This document shows positions 16,187-24,351 of a DNA stretch of 64,000 nt, piece by piece (position 1 is the first letter of the stretch; every line of letters begins with the position of its first letter). Origin of the DNA: Candidimonas nitroreducens (lineage in GTDB: Bacteria; Pseudomonadota; Gammaproteobacteria; Burkholderiales; Burkholderiaceae_B). The translations under genes were made by a program, and so were the position numbers. The notes under the pieces were generated by a model, which was not told the DNA's origin, did no database searches, and was given only the letters and a program-made list of their open reading frames with translations. Location of the stretch: assembly GCF_002209565.1 (NCBI RefSeq), contig NZ_NJIH01000009.1, positions 248,001 to 312,000 on the forward strand, written 5' to 3'.

Positions 16187-18109
16187 CTAAGTCAGTTCCC
16201 AGGCGCCGCCGCCCTTGATGCTGAGGCAGCGCGGGTGGAAGGCCAGCAGCGTGCTGCGGTGGCCGACGCTGACCAGTATGGTGTCGGGCAGCTGTTCGCG
16301 CGCCAGATGGTACATGGATTCTTCCAGCCCTTCGTCCAGGGCCGAGGTGGCCTCGTCCAGGAACGCGGCCACCGGGCGGGCCAGCAGCAGCCGGCCGAAG
16401 GCCAGGCGCTGCTGCTCGCCCAGCGACAGGATGCGGCCCCAGTCGGCCGACTGGTCGAGCTGGTCGACCAGATGGCCCAGGTGCACCTGGCGCAGCACCT
16501 GGCGCGCCGCGTCGTCGCCCGAGGGGCTGCTTGGGGCGATCGCATCGCTGCGGCCGGCGGCCGCCAGCAGTGCGTCCAGATCCTGTCCGGCGTTGCGTGT
16601 GCGCGTCACCGTGGCTTCCTGCAGGCGTTTCGAGCTGTCCACGTCCAGCACGGTCGGGCCGGCCAGATAGGGCGGATGCCCCGGGTAGTAAAGCGCCTCG
16701 CGCAGGCTACCCAGCGGCAGGTAGGGCTTCTGCGACAGGAACAGCACATTGTCCGCAGGCCGGATGATGCCGCCTTCGCAATACGGCCAGAGGCCGGCGA
16801 TGGCGCGCAGCAGCGTGGTCTTGCCCGAGCCGGAAGGGCCGCGGATCAACAGCGGCGCGTGGGGCTCGACTTCCAGCGAGACGCGCTCGAGCAGCGGCTG
16901 GCGGTCGGGGCGGCGCACTGTCAGCAGATCCAGCGCCACGCGCCCGCCGTCGGTGCGCACGTCGGGGGTGGGCAGTTGGTGCGCAAGGCTGATGGCGGTG
17001 GTGAAGCCCGTCAGACGATCGAGCGTGGCCCGGTACGCGGCGAAGCTGTCGTACGCATTGCGGAAGAACGACAGATTGTCCTGCAGGCGGCCGAAAGCCT
17101 GCGCGGTCTGGATCAGGTCGCCCAGGCTGATCTGCTTGGTGAAGAAGCGCTGCGCCTGGATGATGAAGGGAAACACCACCGCGGCCTGGGTCACGGTGAA
17201 GTTGAAGCCCAGGAACTTCAGGGATCGGTACACGATCGCCCACGAGTTGGCGATGACTTGCGCGAAGCGGCTGCGCAGCAGCGCGCCCTCGACCTTCTCG
17301 CCGGCGTAGAAGGCCACGCTCTCGGCGTATTCGCGCAGCCGCACCAATGCATAACGATAGTCGGCGTTGAAGCGTTCGGTCAGGAAGTTCAAGCTGATCA
17401 GCGGGCGGCCGATGCGTATGGCCAGCACCGTGGCCACGATCACGTACACGAACACCAGGAACACCATGGCGCGCGGCACCTCCACGCCCAGCACTGCCAG
17501 CGGGCCGGACAAATTCCACAGTATCAGTGTGAAGGCGAAAGTCGAGACCAGGGCGTTGATCACGCCCATGGACAGGGTCAGCGAGCTGGTGACGAAGACA
17601 TTCACGTCTTGCTGGATACGCTGGTCCGGGTTGTCGACGGGGCGATCCAGGTACTGCGTCTTGTAGTATGTCTGGCCGTCGATCCAGCGCGACAGCATGC
17701 GCTCGTTGAGCCATACCCGCCAGTGGATGGTGAAGGCCTGCTGCACATAGAACTCGATCAGCGAGCGCACCACGTGCACCGTGGCCAGTATGGCGAACAG
17801 CACCATGGCGAACCAGAAACCGGCCTCGTCGAGCTTCTGCAGCGATGTGTACATGCTGTTGTACCAGGACGAGAACAGCACATCCAGGCGTACGGCGCCC
17901 AGGGTCAGCAGCAAAATGAACGCCAGCACCACCAGCGGCCGCCAGGCGCGCCGCGTCGAGAAATAGGCGCCGGACAAGTTCCAGAACTGCCGCCCCCACA
18001 CCGTGTAGCGGGCCAGGCCCCAGATCGCCGCAATCGCCAGCACCACGGTAATCGCGTAGGCCTTCAGTATCCACAGGGCGCTGAGCAGCAGTTCGTGATT
18101 CCAGTCCAT
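16187..18109 (-). CDS. yddA: ABC transporter with fused permease and ATPase, YddA/SbmA-like
   Basis: A 640-residue half-transporter. The N-terminal 370 residues carry about six membrane segments of the ABC_membrane_2 type (YSFWYN-like SSWYNSMYTSLQ and the WRVWLNERMLSRWIDGQTYYK block). The C-terminal ATPase has Walker A GPSGSGKTTL, the degenerate signature LSLGEQQR and Walker B VAAFLDEATSALD. This ABCD-type family includes YddA and Rv1819c-like vitamin B12/peptide importers. An insertion of about 35 residues rich in Asp, Ala and Ser lies between the Q-loop and the signature. It acts as a homodimer in the inner membrane; the substrate is unknown. Confidence 0.88.
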   Translation of the reverse strand: MDWNHELLLSALWILKAYAITVVLAIAAIWGLARYTVWGRQFWNLSGAYFSTRRAWRPLVVLAFILLLTLGAVRLDVLFSSWYNSMYTSLQKLDEAGFWFAMVLFAILATVHVVRSLIEFYVQQAFTIHWRVWLNERMLSRWIDGQTYYKTQYLDRPVDNPDQRIQQDVNVFVTSSLTLSMGVINALVSTFAFTLILWNLSGPLAVLGVEVPRAMVFLVFVYVIVATVLAIRIGRPLISLNFLTERFNADYRYALVRLREYAESVAFYAGEKVEGALLRSRFAQVIANSWAIVYRSLKFLGFNFTVTQAAVVFPFIIQAQRFFTKQISLGDLIQTAQAFGRLQDNLSFFRNAYDSFAAYRATLDRLTGFTTAISLAHQLPTPDVRTDGGRVALDLLTVRRPDRQPLLERVSLEVEPHAPLLIRGPSGSGKTTLLRAIAGLWPYCEGGIIRPADNVLFLSQKPYLPLGSLREALYYPGHPPYLAGPTVLDVDSSKRLQEATVTRTRNAGQDLDALLAAAGRSDAIAPSSPSGDDAARQVLRQVHLGHLVDQLDQSADWGRILSLGEQQRLAFGRLLLARPVAAFLDEATSALDEGLEESMYHLAREQLPDTILVSVGHRSTLLAFHPRCLSIKGGGAWELT

Positions 18110-18411
18110 TCAAGCTCCGTAATGGGACGGCGTTGGGCAATGCGATCCATCCCGTGGGAGGTATCGGGTGTGAGGTTTATTCCATTTCGAATTACATGCT
18201 TTGCCAACGCTGGCCACAGGGCATGCGGAGCCCCTTTTCGGTCGTCCGCGGCCGATGTTTTGTTGACCGGCCCGGGCGCCATAGGTTCCCCATGCCTCTT
18301 CGTGGTTGGCGGGCGCCCAAAGTATACGTTATGTGGTGATTTTCAAGCGCCCGGTAAAGAGGGAGAGAGAACTGCCGTCAGCCGCTTCTGTCGGCATACG
18401 GGCTTGCGTTA
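18110..18411. other. Intergenic stretch without a recognised gene
   Basis: About 300 bases between the yddA-like start and the end of the EthD-like gene. It should contain the yddA promoter. No convincing reading frame, hairpin terminator or repeat was seen. Confidence 0.5.
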
Positions 18412-19098
18412 TTACCGGACGTCCGCGGGTAGTGCGCTATGCGAAAGCGCGAAATAGCCATTGGCGGGTAATTCCCTGGCACCGAGTGCGCGGAGGGCGG
18501 CACTGCTCAGATCCGTGGCGGTTATGTCGCTCAGAGCCGTCTCATCATAGGCGGTTACCAGCAGCACGAACTCGGCGCACTGATCGGGAACGCCCCGGAT
18601 TTTTTGCTCGATCGTTTGTTCAATAGGTGGTGCTTCATGCTTGAGAAAGTGCGCCCCGGCCACGCCTGGACGGGCTGCGAGCCCTTCCAGTACGGCCCGA
18701 GCCGCGGAACAGAAACGGGTTACGTCTCCTATCGCCCCGGGCACGAATCTGAGCGTTGTTGCGTACTTTGCCGTCAGGCCGCCCCATGATGCCAGCACGT
18801 GCGACTGGCTGCGCATCATGTTTTTGTGATGTGGCATCAGTTTGCGCGACCAGGGGGTGGGGTTGTTCAGCCGCTGGAGATATGCAGGTGATGACAAAAC
18901 GGCGTGGTTTTCGAGTTCATACAGAACAAACACTCCAGTGCCGCCGCTTGCGTCGCACCAGCGCGAACTGCGCAGAAAGCCGGGTATTCCCAGGCGCTCT
19001 GGAAAATGCTCGTGCGAGTGCCAGTCCTCAAATTCGGGCTTCATTCCTGCGCCCATATCCCACCACATGGCGAGCGCCGCTTGTCCTAAAAGAGCCAT
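18412..19098 (-). CDS. EthD-like/dimeric alpha-beta barrel protein of unknown function
   Basis: A 228-residue soluble protein. The N-terminal half has the pattern WHSHEHFPERLGIPGFLRSSRW, as in EthD-like and DUF-type dimeric alpha-beta barrel proteins, and the sequence appears to be two ferredoxin-like repeats (second repeat from about residue 110). It starts nine bases after the TRAP permease stop and is the last gene of the TRAP operon, so it likely acts on the imported carboxylate or its breakdown product. No catalytic residues can be assigned. Confidence 0.65.
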   Translation of the reverse strand: MALLGQAALAMWWDMGAGMKPEFEDWHSHEHFPERLGIPGFLRSSRWCDASGGTGVFVLYELENHAVLSSPAYLQRLNNPTPWSRKLMPHHKNMMRSQSHVLASWGGLTAKYATTLRFVPGAIGDVTRFCSAARAVLEGLAARPGVAGAHFLKHEAPPIEQTIEQKIRGVPDQCAEFVLLVTAYDETALSDITATDLSSAALRALGARELPANGYFALSHSALPADVR

Positions 19099-19107
19099 AC
19101 GAAAGGT

Positions 19108-20979
19108 TCACCTGATAAAGATCGTGGAGATCGGCTCCACAGCCGCAATGAAAACCAGGCCAAGTATCAGGATCGCCAGATATCTCCAAACATGTTTGAT
19201 CGCTGCATCAGGAGCAACCTTGCCGATTGCACAAGCCGCAAAAAATCCGATACCAAAAGGCGGTGCAAACAGGCCGATGCTCATCGCGATCACGACAACC
19301 AGCGCGTAATGCACATCGTTGATTCCAAAGGCATGAGATACCGGAAGCAATAATGGTGCGAAGAGCAGGATCGCGGGAATACCCTCCAAGATATTGCCCA
19401 GCAGCAGAAAGACGATGATCGTAATGGCGAGAAACCCATACGGGCCGCCCGAAACCGCCGTCATCGTATGGGCCAGGTCGTTAGAAAACCCCGATTGGGT
19501 AAGCGCCCAGGCCATGCCCGTCGCAGTGCCAATGACGAACAGAATTGCACCCGACAACGCGGCAGTCTCGACCAGCACGGGGTAGAAGCGCGACCATTGC
19601 ACCGGTCGGTAGATCAAGACGCTGACCAGCATCGCGTAGACAATGCCTATGGTGGAGACTTCCGTAGCAGTGGCCACGCCTTCCACGACGGCCCAGCGGA
19701 TCACGAATGGCAGCGCCATCGCGGGCAATGCGGTAATGAATGTTTTGCGAACGCGTGCCCAGTCCGGGCGTGTCTCTGGTGGGGGCGGTTCCGAGCGTGA
19801 GCGAACGAATATGGTAATGGCCAGGAACAACGCGAGTATCAAGGCCGGCAGCAAGCCGGCTGCGAACAAGCTGGCGATCGAGATCCCTGTCACCGAGCCC
19901 AGGGTGATAAGCACGATACTCGGAGGAATGGTGTCGGCCATGGCGGCCGAGCCGGCCAGCAAGGCGACGAGATCGCCGTCGTTTGCGCCATGCTTGCGCA
20001 TTTCGGGGAAAAGCCCGGGGGCGATTGCCGCCATATCTGCCACCTTTGAGCCGGAGATCCCCGACACCAGGAGCATGGCCACCAGCAGCACGTAGTACAA
20101 ACCTCCACGAACGAATCCGAGCAGGGCCGCCAGGAATGCGATGATCATCTTGGCAAAGCCGGTGAAATCGATCAACAAGCCCAGAAAGACGAACAAAGGT
20201 ATCGCCAGCAGCAATGGCTGCGACATTCCCTGATCCAGGCGGTTGATGACTACGCTCAGCGGCGTTGTTGTGGTCAGCGCAAGGTAGCCCAATGTCGCAA
20301 AGCCGAATGCAAAGCCGATAGGAACCCCGATGAGAATCGCAACTCCTACGATCAGTACGAAGAAGATGAGCAAATTAAAGTTGCCGATATGTACGAGCCA
20401 CGGCGTAAGCGCCCAGAGGCCAGCACCGAGAATGGTCAGTGCGACAATGGCTATCAGGGTGGCTAGCAGGCGGCCCGATCGAGCCGTCTGCAATAGGATC
20501 GTCAGCAGCATTAGAACGACGCAGAGTTCCACACCGAACGCTCGCCAGCTCGATGGCACGCCCAGGTTTGGCAGCGTCGCAAAGGACTCATCTTCCACAT
20601 AGTCGATCGCGGGCCGCAGCATCAGGCATAAAGTGACCAGTACCACCGCTGTGATTGCCGCTTGAAGCCAGGCCCGGGTTTCCGGGGCGGCATTGCGCGA
20701 TAAAGCACTGAACGCCAAATGTTCGTTTCTACGTAATGCGATTACGGCGCCGAGCATTCCAAGCCAAAGAAACATGCCGCCAGCCAGCTCATCGGACCAC
20801 ACGATAGGGCTATGCAGGGCATAGCGCGCGACCACACCGGCGAACAGCAGACATACTTCGGCCACGATCAACACGGCAGCGATCAACTCTACTGCGCGCC
20901 CCAGCCAGGCATCGGCTTTGTCCGGCCACGAAGCGGTGGCCCTGGCGGGTTCGGCCGGTCGACCTGGCAAGGAGCTCAT
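19108..20979 (-). CDS. Fused TRAP transporter permease (DctQ-DctM)
   Basis: A 623-residue membrane protein combining the small (DctQ, residues about 25-165, four segments with HSPIVWSDELAGGMFLWLG) and large (DctM, residues about 190-620, about twelve segments) TRAP subunits. DctM landmarks include FVLIVGVAILIGVPIGFAFG, PLFVFLGLLIDFTGFAKMII, GSKVADMAAIAPGLFPEM and the C-terminal FAPPFGIGFFAACAIGK. It imports a carboxylate with sodium, using the DctP protein encoded just upstream. The start codon overlaps the dctP stop (ATGA). Confidence 0.93.
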   Translation of the reverse strand: MSSLPGRPAEPARATASWPDKADAWLGRAVELIAAVLIVAEVCLLFAGVVARYALHSPIVWSDELAGGMFLWLGMLGAVIALRRNEHLAFSALSRNAAPETRAWLQAAITAVVLVTLCLMLRPAIDYVEDESFATLPNLGVPSSWRAFGVELCVVLMLLTILLQTARSGRLLATLIAIVALTILGAGLWALTPWLVHIGNFNLLIFFVLIVGVAILIGVPIGFAFGFATLGYLALTTTTPLSVVINRLDQGMSQPLLLAIPLFVFLGLLIDFTGFAKMIIAFLAALLGFVRGGLYYVLLVAMLLVSGISGSKVADMAAIAPGLFPEMRKHGANDGDLVALLAGSAAMADTIPPSIVLITLGSVTGISIASLFAAGLLPALILALFLAITIFVRSRSEPPPPETRPDWARVRKTFITALPAMALPFVIRWAVVEGVATATEVSTIGIVYAMLVSVLIYRPVQWSRFYPVLVETAALSGAILFVIGTATGMAWALTQSGFSNDLAHTMTAVSGGPYGFLAITIIVFLLLGNILEGIPAILLFAPLLLPVSHAFGINDVHYALVVVIAMSIGLFAPPFGIGFFAACAIGKVAPDAAIKHVWRYLAILILGLVFIAAVEPISTIFIR

Positions 20980-21995
20980 GCAAGTTCTCGGCCCGCGGCC
21001 TGCTCAAGCACCTTCCAGGCGGCGTCGCCAAACTTGGCTCGCGCATTCTTGTAGTAGCCTGATGAGCTCAACTTCTTGCGGAAAGAGTCGGTATCGATGT
21101 CATTGATCTTCACCCCGCCTTTGACGATCGTGTCTTTGTACGATTGCTCCAGCTTGGACAGATCTTGACGCTGCGCCAACCCCGATTCGTTGAGGTTTTT
21201 TTCCATGATCTCTTGCAGATCGGCGGAAAGGCCGCGCCAGGCGCGGCCGTTTATAAGCACCCAATTCCCCTGCCAGATGTGGTTGCTTAATGCGCAGAAG
21301 CTTTGCACTTCATAGAACTTAGAGGTCACGATCACCCCGAGCGGGTTTTCCTGGCCGTCGACGATCTTGGTCTGCAGTGCAGGATAGACCTCGTTGAATT
21401 GAATGCTGGTAGGTGCGGCTCCAAGTGCCTTGAACAGGTCGACATATGCCGCCGCTCCGGGCACGCGTATTTTCATTCCCGAGATGTCGGCGACCGTTTT
21501 GATGACCCGCGAGGACGAGGTGATTTCTCGGAATCCATAATCCCAAATGACGGATGGGGCATAGAGATTTGCTCGGGTTAGCGCGCTACGGATAAGGGTT
21601 CCGAGCGCACCGTCCATGCCTTTCATGACCGAGGCCGAGTCTTTGAAGGCGAAGCCGACGCCGTCCAGCGCGGCCATGGGCACCACGCTGGAAGCGATCA
21701 ATCCTCCGACGACGAACATCTCGACGGCGCCTGATCGGACTTGGTTCAGTAGGTCAACCTCGCCGCCCAGCTGGTTATTGGGAAACAGACGCAGCTGTAA
21801 ACGACCATCGCTTTGCTTGGCGATTCTGTCAGCCGCTTGTTGCAGGCGGATATTCGTGGGGTGATCAGCCGCAAGAGGGTGCGCGAGCTTAAAGATGCGT
21901 TCGGCCGGCTTGGCGTGCGAGATGAAAGGAATGCTTGCGAGCGGGGCGGCGGCGACTGAGGTTAGAAAGGCTCGGCGGCTGGTTGTTGTGGTCAT
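20976..21995 (-). CDS. TRAP transporter substrate-binding protein (DctP family)
   Basis: A 339-residue periplasmic receptor. The signal sequence contains SRRAFLTS, consistent with Tat export, and ends in SHAKP. The DctP fold follows: FKLAHPLAADHPTNIRLQQ, the conserved Arg-bearing ISGMKIRVPGAAAYVDLFKAL segment (ligand carboxylate clamp) and VYPALQTKIVDGQENPLG. It lies 65 bases after iclR and overlaps the permease gene, forming an iclR-dctP-dctQM-EthD-like unit. Confidence 0.93.
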   Translation of the reverse strand: MTTTTSRRAFLTSVAAAPLASIPFISHAKPAERIFKLAHPLAADHPTNIRLQQAADRIAKQSDGRLQLRLFPNNQLGGEVDLLNQVRSGAVEMFVVGGLIASSVVPMAALDGVGFAFKDSASVMKGMDGALGTLIRSALTRANLYAPSVIWDYGFREITSSSRVIKTVADISGMKIRVPGAAAYVDLFKALGAAPTSIQFNEVYPALQTKIVDGQENPLGVIVTSKFYEVQSFCALSNHIWQGNWVLINGRAWRGLSADLQEIMEKNLNESGLAQRQDLSKLEQSYKDTIVKGGVKINDIDTDSFRKKLSSSGYYKNARAKFGDAAWKVLEQAAGRELA

Positions 21996-22060
21996 GACTT
22001 GTCTCTCTGATATGAGTATTGATTGGGGGGAAGAAACTTGTGGGAAGCCGAGGCGGCTTT

Positions 22061-22861
22061 TCAGGAGGGGAGGGCCTGGTTGGGGCGGCGCTGAAAAATA
22101 GGCGACACGGCGCTGGCGGTCGATAGTTCTCCCGCCGTATCGAGCACGATGCCGCTGAGTGATTCCATGTAATCCACCGTCAGCCGATTCATTGGCCCGG
22201 CAACAATCAGAATGGCGACGACCTCTCTTCCAGCATTGAATACCGGTGTTGCCATGGAGTTCATCCCCGGCAGGAAGACGTTGACCGTAAATGCATACTC
22301 TTGCTGTTGTGTGGCTTGCACCCGCGCCATGAATTCTTTGAGTGTCGCTGGCGCATCGGGCCCGTAGTCCTTAGGGTCGCCCAGCCCCTGCTGCGCAACC
22401 AGACGCAACGCTTCCTCTTCACTTTTAGTGGCAAGCCAGGCCAGCCCTGCAGCGCTGCATGAAAGCGTGACAGCCTGTCCCATTTCAGGGTCGTAGCGAA
22501 GCCCGTGTGTAGCACCTTGCGCTTTGGCTACGTATATGAGCTGGTCGCCGTCCACGACTGCCAGCCGAACCAGTTCTTTGCTTCTGGCGGCCAGGCGTTC
22601 CAGAATGGGCTGAGCTACGTCGACGATGCCCCCCGCACTCAGGTGTCGCAGGGCGAGCGAGGCAATTCGCATCGTCAGCATGAATTCGCCGTCACGCTCG
22701 CCTTTGCGGACATATCCCGCTGCTACCAGATCGTTCAACAGCCGATGTGCTGTGCTAAGTGGAATATCCACTTTTTCCACGATCTCGGACAAAGTCCTGT
22801 AGCCCGCGTGGTAGGACAGTTCTTCCAATATGCTGAAGCTGCGCTCAATGATGTTGCTCAT
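22061..22861 (-). CDS. IclR-family transcriptional regulator
   Basis: A 266-residue regulator. The N-terminal winged helix spans about residues 4-65 (RSFSILEELSYHAGYRTLSE, IPLSTAHRLLNDLVAAGYV) and the GAF-like effector domain about 80-250 (LIYVAKAQG, SCSAAGLAWLA, YAFTVNVFLPGMNSMATPVFN). It begins the TRAP operon and faces the tautomerase gene across a region with an IclR-consensus operator 83 bases upstream of its start. It probably controls the operon, the tautomerase and itself. Confidence 0.92.
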   Translation of the reverse strand: MSNIIERSFSILEELSYHAGYRTLSEIVEKVDIPLSTAHRLLNDLVAAGYVRKGERDGEFMLTMRIASLALRHLSAGGIVDVAQPILERLAARSKELVRLAVVDGDQLIYVAKAQGATHGLRYDPEMGQAVTLSCSAAGLAWLATKSEEEALRLVAQQGLGDPKDYGPDAPATLKEFMARVQATQQQEYAFTVNVFLPGMNSMATPVFNAGREVVAILIVAGPMNRLTVDYMESLSGIVLDTAGELSTASAVSPIFQRRPNQALPS

Positions 22862-22935
22862 CGGTCAAGGTTTCCGGTGCTAGAAATGGGCTAGCGACAC
22901 GTTTAACCCCTGTGTCGCCTTTGAATTGGAAGTAT

Positions 22936-22960
22936 TTTCCAATATGGAAATTAATTCCAT
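22936..22960. promoter_or_regulatory. Overlapping palindromes matching the IclR operator
   Basis: ATGGAAATTAATTCCAT (22944-22960) has perfect 6-bp arms and closely matches the known IclR consensus TGGAAATNATTTCCA. A second palindrome, TTTCC-AATAT-GGAAA (22936-22950), overlaps it. Both lie in the gap between iclR and the tautomerase gene. Confidence 0.75.
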
Positions 22961-23205
22961 AATAGGTATTTACCCTTGATTTGCGCCATGTGGAGGGCTA
23001 TGTAAATTTTGGAGGGACGTCCGCTGCCGATTGCTTATGTGAGCAAGCGCCGAAATGCGGGGTCGCAGTGCCTGCGCCAGAGTCGGGGGATTATGATGGA
23101 GCGAGTCGGGGCAGAAGACGGCCCGACACATTTCGAGGTTGGTCGTGTATTGGCGTCCGATCTTCGGCTCGATCGTTCCCCTACCTTAATCTACGAGACT
23201 TCTAT

Positions 23206-23580
23206 ATGCCTTACCTTATTATCAATGCCACCGAAGGCCTGTCCGCCGACCAGAAAAAGCAACTGCTCGAGCGTTCCAGCAATGCCGTGGTAAGCAGCAT
23301 CGGCGCGCCGCTGAAAAGCGTGCGCGCCATGCTGCATGAAATGCCGAAAGAGAATTACCTGGATGGCGGCCAGTACGGCCACAAGACCGTGATGTACGAG
23401 GTCGACTTCATCGAGGGCCGCACCGAAGAGCTCAAGTCGGCCTTGATCTCCGCCCTGAGCAAGACGGCCCATGAAGTCACGGGCCTGTCCGAACAGGACA
23501 TTCGCGTACGGCTAAGCGATTTTCCCAAGACCAATATGGGCATGGCGGGCGGCATCACCGCCAAACAAGCTGGCCGCTAA
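23206..23580 (+). CDS. Tautomerase (4-oxalocrotonate tautomerase superfamily, 124-residue two-domain type)
   Basis: A 124-residue protein starting MPYLIINATEGLSADQKKQL, so Pro2 becomes the catalytic N-terminal proline after Met removal. The length fits members with two fused beta-alpha-beta units (second unit around TVMYEVDFIEGRTEELKSAL). Such enzymes tautomerise or hydrate unsaturated oxo-acids or dehalogenate. The in-frame upstream extension to 22981 would bury Pro2 and cross the intergenic region, so it is rejected. The divergent IclR/TRAP unit suggests that the imported acid is its substrate (inference). Confidence 0.85.
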   Translation: MPYLIINATEGLSADQKKQLLERSSNAVVSSIGAPLKSVRAMLHEMPKENYLDGGQYGHKTVMYEVDFIEGRTEELKSALISALSKTAHEVTGLSEQDIRVRLSDFPKTNMGMAGGITAKQAGR

Positions 23581-24351
23581 GCCGGATCGCCGCGTCGCTG
23601 CGGCTTGCACCGGTAGGCCCGTGGTAGCCAGGAAGTCGCGCCTGGCTGCTGCTCGTGCCTGCCGCACCTGCCTTCATCGCGCTTCCAGCGTACGCCTCGA
23701 CTACACAAGAAGAATTCAAGAGGCCGATCGATCTTCAGCACGCACGAATCCAAAGCCTACGAGCATCGAAGGGTCTTGAGGCTACTTAAACCTTTAAGTA
23801 CATAAATCAAGAAGTTACATAGGCCTCGATGGCAGGCTGATTTTGCCAGTGAAGACACCTACAAAGTATCTGGTGGAAAGTTTTTTGCACAGGAAGAGCT
23901 ACAAATAGGATCGAATGCTCATATTGGATGATGATTGAAGAAATGTTATGTTTCTATTGTTACAATAGAAATAGCTGAATGTTGCCTAAATTAGTCAAAA
24001 TTATTAGGGTTTACCCCTAAATATGCTACGTGTTTGGTAATGAAATTTACAAAAATTTAATCAATAGATATGATTCCAAACGAAAAGAGAGCGTTTCCAA
24101 AGTTCTGATTACGAATACGCTGGTAACGGCGCGTATATAGGGGTTTTGGCGGCGCGGGCCGAGTGGGGCGGTACACGCATAAAAGTAGTAAATCCGAACC
24201 CCCTACCTCCAGAGCATCTTGTTTTTACCGCGGCGGAAGGGCAGCGCGCATACGCACGTCTGTTTCACATAAAGTTCCGCCGCGGATCACGGCAGCAGTG
24301 GTGCGCAGGGCAAGTCGTCGTAGCGCACCGATCTTGACGCAAGGAGCAGCA
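23581..24351. other. AT-rich 770-bp spacer upstream of the autotransporter
   Basis: No gene is supported here. From about 23730 to 24130 the sequence is strikingly AT-rich against the GC-rich surroundings, with stop codons in all frames. It contains a perfect palindrome at 23951-23971. The autotransporter frame remains open back to 24163 but lacks coding character there. The stretch probably holds the autotransporter promoter and may be a silenced, transferred segment. Confidence 0.6.
23951..23971. promoter_or_regulatory. Perfect 10+1+10 palindrome upstream of the autotransporter
   Basis: TTTCTATTGT (23951-23960), one T, then ACAATAGAAA (23962-23971). The arms are perfectly complementary. 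It lies 380 bases upstream of the autotransporter start and is not followed by a T-tract, so it is more likely an operator than a terminator. The cognate regulator is unknown. Confidence 0.6.

Noticed and set aside
22981-23205. N-terminal extension of the tautomerase
   Set aside because: It would remove the catalytic N-terminal proline and crosses the intergenic region near the IclR operator.
23951-23971. Interpretation of the palindrome as a BvgA-type inverted heptad site
   Set aside because: The heptad sequence only loosely resembles such sites, and I cannot verify a BvgAS system in this organism.
23581-24351. Genomic-island boundary with a tRNA attachment site
   Set aside because: The AT-rich region has no tRNA gene, integrase or direct repeats that would support this.
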